Assembly (NCBI GenBank): GCA_947632425.1
Contig: CANRPG010000108.1
Span: forward strand, 1-6,760
DNA length: 6,760 nt
Reading direction: 5' to 3'
From: an uncultured Clostridia bacterium
GTDB lineage: Bacteria; Bacillota; Clostridia; Oscillospirales; Ruminococcaceae
The position numbers and the translations under genes are program-made. Shown one piece after another: positions 1 to 4,922 of this stretch (the first letter of the stretch is position 1; the number at the start of each line of letters is the position of its first letter). The notes under the pieces are model-generated. The model searched no databases. It was not told the DNA's origin and saw only the letters and a list, made by a program, of their open reading frames with translations.

Positions 1-1384
1 TCTCTTTCCTTACAAAGCCGAACGCGCGTTGCCGCACCTTGCCCGACATAGCGTATGTTTTTATAGGCAGCCTGCCTTTGGGCATTTCGTCCAGCACCGA
101 TATATCCATATCGCCGAATATCATCAGCGCGAGTGTTCTTGGTATCGGCGTTGCGGACATTACCAGCCTGTGTGGGTCGGAGCCTTTTTTTGCAAGATCT
201 GCACGCTGCTGCACGCCAAAACGATGCTGCTCATCTGTAATAACAAGACCGAGAGAGTGAAACTCCACGCTTTTTTGAAACAGCGCGTGAGTACCCACCG
301 CCACGGCACATTCGCCGCTTTGCAAAGCACGGCGCACCTCGGTCTTTTGCTTTTCGCTCATCGAGCCCGTAAGCAGCAAAACGCTTACCCCAAGAGGCTG
401 CAAAAGCTCGGTAAGTGTTTTATAGTGCTGCGCCGCAAGTATCTCGGTGGGCGCCATAAGAGCTGTTTGATAGCCGTTTTTCGCTGTAATATACGCGCAG
501 GCAGCCGCAACGGCAGTTTTGCCCGAGCCAACATCTCCCTGCAAAAGCCTGTTCATAGGCGCGCCGCTTTGCATATCTTTAGCGCATTCTGTAATGCTGC
601 GCTTCTGTGCGCCTGTCATCTCAAACGGAAGCATTTTTTCAAACTCTGCAAAGCTAATATCATGAAGTTTGCAAGCGGTGTTTTCGCGTATGCGTGAGCG
701 CAGACACCTCATGCCGAGCGCGAGTACATAAAGCTCTTCAAAAATAAGCCTTTCACGCGCTATTTCAGCCGACTGCGTTTCTTTCGGGAAGTGTATATTT
801 TCAAGTGCGAAACGGCTTGCGCACACCAGGTTTTCCTGCCGCACCTGCTGCGGTATTATCTCGGTAAGGTCGTTTACGCGCGAGAGTGCCTCTTTCACCG
901 CGCCGCGAAGTATGTTCTGGCTGAGCCCCTCTGTCAGGGGGTATACGGGCAGTATCATATCCTGCGAGAAGGCGTTTATTATCATCGGAGAGGACATTTC
1001 TTTTCTCCTGCCGCCGCCCGTTATCTTGCCGTAAAAAAGATAGCTTTCGCCGACATATATGCTTTCAAACTGGTATTTGGAATTGTATATAGTGACCGTC
1101 ATTTCGCCGCTTTCGTCAGCCGCTATGAATTTGAAGATAGTCATACCGCTGCGTATGCGTGCAGGGGCTAGTTTTCGCACTACCTCGCACTTTACAACGC
1201 ACTGGGTGTCCTCGGGTGCGTTCGCTATCTCAACGGGGGAAGTGTAATCAATATATCCGCGCGGATAATGCGTGAGCAGATCGCCTATGGTATGTATACC
1301 CAGTTTGCCAAACTGCTCTGCCCTGCGTGAGCCTATCCTGCCCAGCTTTGTAATGCTGTCTTTGAATGACAGAACGTTTTGCAT
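1..1384 (-). CDS. recG: ATP-dependent DNA helicase RecG, C-terminus beyond the window
   Basis: This gene encodes RecG, a cytoplasmic superfamily 2 helicase that binds branched DNA and drives regression of stalled replication forks and branch migration of recombination intermediates. Translating the minus strand from the ATG at 1384 gives 461 uninterrupted codons. The N-terminal wedge/OB-fold part spans about residues 1-200. It is followed by a Q-motif-like MTGAQKR (256-262), Walker A GDVGSGKT (283-290), motif Ia APTEILAAQH (311-320), TGS (339-341), VGTHAL (363-368), the Walker B box DEQHRFGV (384-391) and motif III SATPIPRT (410-417). GDVGSGKT and DEQHRFGV are RecG signatures. RecG is usually about 680 residues, so roughly 220 residues, holding the second RecA-like lobe, lie outside the window; this is an edge effect, not a truncation. 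The start is supported by the purine-rich AGGGGG at 1392-1397 upstream and by a matching promoter. It is transcribed divergently from the sigma gene. Confidence 0.97.
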   Translation of the reverse strand, partial: MQNVLSFKDSITKLGRIGSRRAEQFGKLGIHTIGDLLTHYPRGYIDYTSPVEIANAPEDTQCVVKCEVVRKLAPARIRSGMTIFKFIAADESGEMTVTIYNSKYQFESIYVGESYLFYGKITGGGRRKEMSSPMIINAFSQDMILPVYPLTEGLSQNILRGAVKEALSRVNDLTEIIPQQVRQENLVCASRFALENIHFPKETQSAEIARERLIFEELYVLALGMRCLRSRIRENTACKLHDISFAEFEKMLPFEMTGAQKRSITECAKDMQSGAPMNRLLQGDVGSGKTAVAAACAYITAKNGYQTALMAPTEILAAQHYKTLTELLQPLGVSVLLLTGSMSEKQKTEVRRALQSGECAVAVGTHALFQKSVEFHSLGLVITDEQHRFGVQQRADLAKKGSDPHRLVMSATPIPRTLALMIFGDMDISVLDEMPKGRLPIKTYAMSGKVRQRAFGFVRKE

Positions 1385-1412
1385 ATCCTCGCCCCCTTTT
1401 CTACAATACTAC

Positions 1413-1446
1413 ATTATATTATATATTATTTCGCCGCGGTTTGCAA
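1413..1446 (-). promoter_or_regulatory. recG promoter (sigma-A type)
   Basis: On the minus strand, TTGCAA (1446-1441) is followed by a 17-bp spacer and a perfect TATAAT (1423-1418). A second, overlapping TATAAT lies at 1418-1413 but would have a 22-bp spacer. The predicted start of transcription near 1411 leaves a leader of about 26 nt containing the recG ribosome binding site. The -35 box matches the consensus at 4 of 6 positions and is shared with the opposite promoter. Confidence 0.7.
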
Positions 1447-1469
1447 TAGGTGAATTTTTATGATATAAT
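1441..1469 (+). promoter_or_regulatory. Promoter of the sigma/membrane-protein operon
   Basis: TTGCAA (1441-1446), a 17-bp spacer and a perfect TATAAT (1464-1469) preceded by TG at 1461-1462 form an extended -10 promoter of the housekeeping type. The predicted start near 1476 gives a leader of about 72 nt. The promoter does not resemble an ECF promoter, so basal expression of the operon probably does not depend on its own sigma factor. Confidence 0.75.
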
Positions 1470-1498
1470 TTTTTTGTATATTTTTGAGACCAAACGGC

Positions 1499-1536
1499 TT
1501 TTTGAAACGTATTATTTATGAAAGGTCTTTCAAAGG
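1499..1536 (+). promoter_or_regulatory. Possible leader hairpin covering the sigma-gene ribosome binding site
   Basis: In the transcript, positions 1499-1507 can pair with 1528-1536 (seven Watson-Crick pairs and two G-U pairs, 20-nt loop). The 3' arm includes AAAGG of the Shine-Dalgarno sequence. The stem is AU-rich and weak, so any translational control is only a suggestion. Confidence 0.25.
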
Positions 1537-1548
1537 AACGGTGACGGC

Positions 1549-2019
1549 ATGAAACTAAGCTGTGAACAGATAGAACAGTTAGTACAAAAATACAGCGATA
1601 TGATATACAGAGTGGCATATTCTCAGCTTGGCAGTGATGCAGCCGCTGCGGACGTTGTGAGCGATGTGTTTCTCAAAGTTCTCACGCTGGAAAAGAGCCC
1701 AAAAAGCGAGGAGCACACAAAGGCATGGCTTATCCGCGTGACTGTGAACAGGTGCAGGGATATTTTCCGCGCACAGAAAAACATATCTGCGGACGAAGCC
1801 CCGGAGCAGCCTGCGGACTTTGCGCCCGTTGACGAAAAGCTCGATATTGCGGCGGCAATGGAGCAGATGCCCCCTAAGCTGCGCACCGTTTTGTATCTGT
1901 ATTATTATGAAGAATACGGCACGCGCGAGATAGCAAAAATGCTGGGCATTCCAAAAAGCACGGTGACGACATCGCTTTCACGGGCGAGAAAGATGCTGAA
2001 AAACAAACTTGACGGCTGA
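1549..2019 (+). CDS. ECF-type RNA polymerase sigma factor
   Basis: This 156-residue protein is a sigma-70 family factor of the extracytoplasmic-function class, which directs RNA polymerase to a dedicated promoter set. Region 2 covers about residues 10-75, with the core-binding helix around DVVSDVFLKVL (35-45) and the -10 recognition helix AWLIRVTVNRCRDIFR (59-74). An acidic linker (about 82-98) joins it to region 4 (about 103-153). That contains MPPKLRTVLYLYYYEEYGT and the helix-turn-helix TREIAKMLGIPKSTVTTSLS followed by RARKML, which recognises the -35 element. Regions 1 and 3 are absent and the length is normal for the class. The start is the first ATG after AAAGGA (1532-1537), 11 nt upstream. 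The membrane protein gene follows 22 bp later in the same operon and is the likely regulator. Target promoters cannot be read from this window. Confidence 0.93.
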   Translation: MKLSCEQIEQLVQKYSDMIYRVAYSQLGSDAAAADVVSDVFLKVLTLEKSPKSEEHTKAWLIRVTVNRCRDIFRAQKNISADEAPEQPADFAPVDEKLDIAAAMEQMPPKLRTVLYLYYYEEYGTREIAKMLGIPKSTVTTSLSRARKMLKNKLDG

Positions 2020-2041
2020 TACAGTCAGGAGCTGAAATTAT

Positions 2042-3262
2042 ATGATAAAGAACAAACTTCAAAAGTATTACGATGATCAAAAGCTGGGCGACGAGCGCAA
2101 AAGGCTTTTAGTACAAAAAATGAAACAGCAAAGCGGTGCGCCGATCATTGATAAAGCGCAGAAGACCCAGCCCCAAAACGAGGCATGGGCAAGGCGCGGC
2201 GGCATATTCATGCTGGGCAGCATTGCGGCGGCTCTGGCGCTTGTTATAGGCATAGGCTTCCTCCTTAAAAACGCGCGCGGCGGCAGTGACAGTGATGAAA
2301 TAAAAGTCAATCCGCCTGCCGACAGCGTGCCGCAGGTTTCGCAGCAAATGCCGCAGAGCGACAGCACATCTTCAGAAGACCCGACATCATCTACAGAAAA
2401 GCCGCACAAAAACGGTCAGTTTGATCTTCTGCTGGAAGGCTATGTGGTAGACCAGTACGACCCGACTTACGGAAACGGCAACACGTTTTTTGTAGACGGA
2501 GCGGAGGACATGACCGTGACGGCTGAATTTGACGCGCAGGGCGAGGACGTAAAGCAGGTGCAGTATATGCTTTTTGCAAACGCTTTGGGCAGGCAGATAT
2601 TTATTGACAGCCGGGAGATGACTGAGGCAGATAACAGCGGTATTTACCCGGTTTACACATCATCTAGCAAGCTTTCGCCCGATATGTATCAGATAAGCCC
2701 CGACTTTACCTGCCCCCCTATGGGCATTACCGCCTTTGCGCTGGTAAAGTACGCTGACGGCGAGACAATGCTCTACTGCGATACGCTGTACAACACGGCA
2801 TTCAATGAGGGCTTGTTTGAAGAGTATTACAAATATGTTGAGGAGTATATAGACAGCTACACCACCGATATGGCAAACGCAAAAAGCTATATTCCTGCTG
2901 ACGAATATTTTTCGAGCATTAAATGGGCGGAAGACTATGGCAGCATTGCAAACTATCTGACGATAGAGCAGCAGGCAGACAGCACGCTTGTTAACTTCTA
3001 CACCGCCACGGGCGCGCCCTACAACATCTTCACAATTACCGACAGCGATCTTTCAGAGCCGTTTTACAGCGCTATTGTTGCTTACAGTGCGGACAGCGAT
3101 ATGCTCAGCTACAGTGTAGATATAGGCAGCGGCGAGAATGTTTTCGTGGCGGCAGTGCCTATGTATGATCTTGACCTGCCGGTTGTGATAGCCGACAGCG
3201 CCTACCCCGAAAATATTACGTATATCGGCGATGATGTTGTCGAATACGAGAATGATCGGTAA
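2042..3262 (+). CDS. Single-pass membrane protein, probable anti-sigma factor/sensor
   Basis: I do not recognise a named family, but the architecture fits the membrane-bound regulator of the preceding sigma factor. A charged cytoplasmic N-terminus (1-52, rich in K, R, Q) is followed by one hydrophobic segment (about 54-75, GIFMLGSIAAALALVIGIGF) flanked by RR at 51-52, which predicts N-in/C-out. A low-complexity S/T/P/Q/D linker follows (about 81-125), then an acidic, aromatic-rich extracytoplasmic domain (about 126-406) with only two cysteines (224 and 246). I see no HxxxCxxC zinc anti-sigma motif, so any sigma binding would use a different N-terminal fold. There is no signal-peptidase or lipoprotein box. 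The start follows AGGAG (2027-2031) with a 10-nt spacer, 22 bp after the sigma stop codon, which implies co-transcription and probably linked translation. The anti-sigma role rests on context and topology, not on a seen domain. Confidence 0.85.
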   Translation: MIKNKLQKYYDDQKLGDERKRLLVQKMKQQSGAPIIDKAQKTQPQNEAWARRGGIFMLGSIAAALALVIGIGFLLKNARGGSDSDEIKVNPPADSVPQVSQQMPQSDSTSSEDPTSSTEKPHKNGQFDLLLEGYVVDQYDPTYGNGNTFFVDGAEDMTVTAEFDAQGEDVKQVQYMLFANALGRQIFIDSREMTEADNSGIYPVYTSSSKLSPDMYQISPDFTCPPMGITAFALVKYADGETMLYCDTLYNTAFNEGLFEEYYKYVEEYIDSYTTDMANAKSYIPADEYFSSIKWAEDYGSIANYLTIEQQADSTLVNFYTATGAPYNIFTITDSDLSEPFYSAIVAYSADSDMLSYSVDIGSGENVFVAAVPMYDLDLPVVIADSAYPENITYIGDDVVEYENDR

Positions 3263-3282
3263 GCTAAGCGCTATCTCAGCTT
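3261..3282. terminator. Weak convergent hairpin between the two gene ends
   Basis: AAGCTAAG (3261-3268) and CTCAGCTT (3275-3282) form an 8-bp stem with a 6-nt loop. In minus-strand RNA the one irregular pair is G-U; in plus-strand RNA it is an A-C mismatch. The hairpin lies across the 8-bp gap between the convergent genes and includes both stop regions. No U-tract follows on either strand, so it is at best a weak bidirectional terminator. Confidence 0.3.
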
Positions 3283-3489
3283 TACGGGTTTGTCTGTAAG
3301 TCCGCAGATGTAGTCCATCGAAACGTTATAATACTGCGCGAGAGCTATGGCTTTGTGCATGGGTATCTCATACTCGCCGCGCTCCCAACGCGAATACTGC
3401 TTCTGGGTAGTGCCGAGCACGGCGGCTATATCCTCCTGTTTCAGGTCGCTGTCCTCGCGCAGATCTCTTATCCTTTGGTATACCTTCAC
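3271..3489 (-). CDS. XRE-family helix-turn-helix transcriptional regulator
   Basis: This small cytoplasmic DNA-binding protein (72 residues from the chosen start) consists almost entirely of a Cro/CI-type HTH domain. It begins MKVYQRIRDLREDSDLKQED, then IAAVLGTTQKQYSRWERGEY holds the turn and recognition helix, followed by EIPMHKAIALAQYYNVSMDY and a short basic end. The frame is open up to an ATG at 3540, but that codon lies upstream of the gene's own -10 box and inside the operator. The GTG at 3489 is preferred: GGGGAG (3503-3498) sits 8 nt upstream, and the protein then starts exactly where this family usually starts. It is divergent from the FemX-like gene, and the shared palindromic operators make it the likely repressor of both genes. 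There is no ligand-binding or protease domain, so how the signal is received is unknown. Confidence 0.9.
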   Translation of the reverse strand: MKVYQRIRDLREDSDLKQEDIAAVLGTTQKQYSRWERGEYEIPMHKAIALAQYYNVSMDYICGLTDKPVKLR

Positions 3490-3523
3490 ATTTTTCACTC
3501 CCCATTTTTGTAGAACTTTACAA

Positions 3524-3529
3524 ATTATA
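3524..3529 (-). promoter_or_regulatory. Extended -10 of the XRE regulator promoter
   Basis: On the minus strand TGATATAAT gives an extended -10 with a perfect TATAAT (3529-3524). No good -35 hexamer lies 16-18 bp upstream, where operator 1 occupies the spacer. The predicted start near 3517 leaves a leader of about 28 nt carrying GGGGAG, which supports the GTG start at 3489. Confidence 0.65.
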
Positions 3530-3533
3530 TCAC

Positions 3534-3549
3534 AGTACAAATTTGTACT
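3534..3549. promoter_or_regulatory. Operator 1, 16-bp perfect palindrome
   Basis: AGTACAAATTTGTACT is a perfect dyad. It lies just upstream of the -10 box of the XRE gene and directly abuts the -35 box of the FemX-like gene (3551-3556). A bound dimer would block the regulator's own promoter and could affect the opposite one. It is identical to operator 2. Confidence 0.8.
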
Positions 3550-3550
3550 A

Positions 3551-3579
3551 TTGACTTTACTACAAAAATGGGTTATACT
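3551..3579 (+). promoter_or_regulatory. Promoter of the FemX-like gene
   Basis: TTGACT (3551-3556), a 17-bp spacer and TATACT (3574-3579) each match the sigma-A consensus at 5 of 6 positions. The predicted start is near 3586, giving a leader of about 56 nt that holds operator 2. A modest AGAGG (3627-3631) serves as ribosome binding site, 10 nt before the ATG. Confidence 0.8.
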
Positions 3580-3590
3580 TTATTGTGTCA

Positions 3591-3608
3591 TAGTACAAAT
3601 TTGTACTA
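3591..3608. promoter_or_regulatory. Operator 2, 18-bp perfect palindrome
   Basis: TAGTACAAATTTGTACTA repeats the 16-bp core of operator 1 with one more matched base on each side. It covers about +5 to +22 of the predicted FemX-like transcript, a classic repressor position. Its centre is 58 bp from that of operator 1, about 5.5 helical turns. Confidence 0.8.
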
Positions 3609-3641
3609 CAGAAAACAAAGAAAGACAGAGGCAAAAAAGTC

Positions 3642-4790
3642 ATGAACAAATTTGAAATACTTGATAAAACAAACGCCGCCGCGTGCGACGAATACGAATA
3701 CTTTGTATCACACCACAAAAACGGCTGTTTTACGCAGTCGCTGAAATGGACGAAAGTTAAAAACAACTGGCAGTGGGAGGCTGTGGCGGTGCGCGGCGAT
3801 GACGGCTGCTTAACAGGAGTATGCACAATTATCATACGGCGTATACCGTTTGTAAAATGGGGATTTTTATATGCTCCGCACGGGCCTGTGTGCGACTATG
3901 ACGACAAGGAAGTACTCACGGAGATAATGCAGGGCGTGCGCTCGCTGGTGAAGAAATACCGCGCGTATCAGTTCATGTGCGACCCGTGCATTACCGAAGC
4001 GCAGAGGGAGTACATACAGCCGCTTTTGGGCATGGGTTTTGAGCATGAGGTCGAGCCTGCGGAGCTTACTACCATTCAGGCGCGCAACAACTATATGCTG
4101 CTCGGCATTAAGGGCAAAACGCCCGACGAGCTGATAATGACTTTTCAGCCCGAATGGCGCAACCGCATAAGAAAGGCAGTGCGCAAGGGCGTTTACTGCG
4201 AAGCAATGGGCAGCGAGGGAGTTGATATGTTCTACCCTCTTATGGAGCAGACGGGAAAACGCGACGGTTTTTCGATACGCAGCAAAGATTATTTTGTGCG
4301 TATGCTTGACAGTCTAGGCAAAGAGCATTGCCGTCTCTTTATGTGCTTTGTGAATGATAGCGCAACGGGCAAAAAAATACCGCTCTCGGGAGCGGTGGCA
4401 ACACAGTACGCAGGCAAGACCTGCTATGTTTACGGGGCATCATCTAACGAGAACCGCAATCTTTACCCGAATTACCTAATGCAGTGGAACATGATAAACT
4501 GGGCGCTTGAGGGCGGCTGTGATATATACGATTTTCAGGGCATACCTTTTTATAATGACAAGACCCACCCAAACTACGGCGTTTACAAGTTCAAAAAGGG
4601 CTTTAACGGTGAGGTGGTATCATACGCAGGAGAGTTTTACTTTGTATACAGCCGCTTCAAAAAGAAGCTGGCGGATACAGCCCAAAGTGCGGTAATGAAG
4701 ATACACGACAGGAAAACAAAAAAGATACTGAAACGCTCGGGAAAACAAAGTCCGCAGGCAGTTCAAAGCCCTCAGCCTAAGCCTGTATAA
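3642..4790 (+). CDS. FemABX-family peptidoglycan aminoacyltransferase (FemX/MurM-like)
   Basis: Enzymes of this family move an amino acid from aminoacyl-tRNA onto the side chain of the stem peptide of a peptidoglycan precursor, building the interpeptide bridge at the inner face of the membrane. The 382-residue protein shows the expected tandem GNAT-like fold. The first domain (about 1-150) contains FLYAPHGPVCDY (75-86). The basic helix EWRNRIRKAVRKGV (171-184) is typical of the family. The second domain has YVYGASSNENRNLYPNYLMQ (262-281), then the hallmark WALEGGCDIYDFQGIP (287-302) and GVYKFKKGFNGEVV (313-326). No long coiled-coil insert is visible, so it is closer in size to the compact FemX type than to FemA/FemB. 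There is no signal peptide; the C-terminus is basic and ends in a proline/glutamine tail (about 369-382). The amino acid added cannot be deduced. It is divergent from the XRE gene and probably repressed by it. Confidence 0.92.
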   Translation: MNKFEILDKTNAAACDEYEYFVSHHKNGCFTQSLKWTKVKNNWQWEAVAVRGDDGCLTGVCTIIIRRIPFVKWGFLYAPHGPVCDYDDKEVLTEIMQGVRSLVKKYRAYQFMCDPCITEAQREYIQPLLGMGFEHEVEPAELTTIQARNNYMLLGIKGKTPDELIMTFQPEWRNRIRKAVRKGVYCEAMGSEGVDMFYPLMEQTGKRDGFSIRSKDYFVRMLDSLGKEHCRLFMCFVNDSATGKKIPLSGAVATQYAGKTCYVYGASSNENRNLYPNYLMQWNMINWALEGGCDIYDFQGIPFYNDKTHPNYGVYKFKKGFNGEVVSYAGEFYFVYSRFKKKLADTAQSAVMKIHDRKTKKILKRSGKQSPQAVQSPQPKPV

Positions 4791-4797
4791 AAACATC

Positions 4798-4826
4798 TTG
4801 ACAAAAATGCAAAAGCCGTGTATAAT
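4798..4826 (+). promoter_or_regulatory. Perfect-consensus promoter of the symporter gene
   Basis: TTGACA (4798-4803), a 17-bp spacer and TATAAT (4821-4826) match the housekeeping consensus at 12 of 12 positions. The promoter begins only 7 bp after the FemX-like stop codon, and no terminator separates the genes, so some read-through from upstream is possible. Predicted start is near 4833. Confidence 0.85.
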
Positions 4827-4900
4827 AGTATTGTTCTTTAACGTTTAAAAGCGTAAAAGCGTAAAAGCGCAAAAGTATTAAACCGATAAAGAACATACTA
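4826..4900 (+). promoter_or_regulatory. Inverted repeat framing the symporter leader
   Basis: TGTTCTTTA (4832-4840) and TAAAGAACA (4887-4895) are exact inverse complements. The match extends outward by five more pairs (TAGTA 4826-4830 with TACTA 4896-4900) if T4831 is bulged. Because transcription should start near 4833, mainly the inner 8 pairs could exist in RNA, closing a 46-nt loop. The outer part exists only as DNA, so a protein-binding site is also possible. It matches no riboswitch I know. Confidence 0.5.
4847..4875 (+). repeat. 8-bp tandem repeat (about 3.6 copies)
   Basis: Units AAAAGCGT (4847-4854), AAAAGCGT (4855-4862), AAAAGCGC (4863-4870) and partial AAAAG (4871-4875) lie inside the loop of the leader inverted repeat. 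Such short repeats can change copy number by slippage, which would alter leader length but not the protein. Confidence 0.8.
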
Positions 4901-4922
4901 CATACAGAAACGGAATGATGAT

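Larger units (their letters stand above)
3507..3605. promoter_or_regulatory. Cluster of seven TACAAA/TTTGTA half-sites
   Basis: The hexamer TACAAA or its complement occurs at 3507-3512, 3519-3524, 3536-3541, 3542-3547, 3561-3566, 3594-3599 and 3600-3605. Four copies form the two palindromic operators and three are single. The cluster covers the promoters of both divergent genes, as expected for cooperative binding by the neighbouring XRE protein. Confidence 0.55.

Noticed and set aside
29..1171. Open frames on the plus strand across the left end (29-697, 791-1171 and others)
   Set aside because: They lie antisense to recG, which shows every helicase motif in order; their translations have no recognisable pattern and no ribosome binding sites.
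1503..1527. ECF-type autoregulatory promoter upstream of the sigma gene (TGAAAC then GGTC)
   Set aside because: The -10 match is imperfect and the spacer short. The start would fall near 1534, removing the ribosome binding site. The housekeeping promoter at 1441-1469 fits much better.
4847..4875. CRISPR-like or phage attachment reading of the AAAAGCGT repeats
   Set aside because: The units are directly adjacent without spacers, only 8 bp long, and there is no integrase or cas gene in the window.
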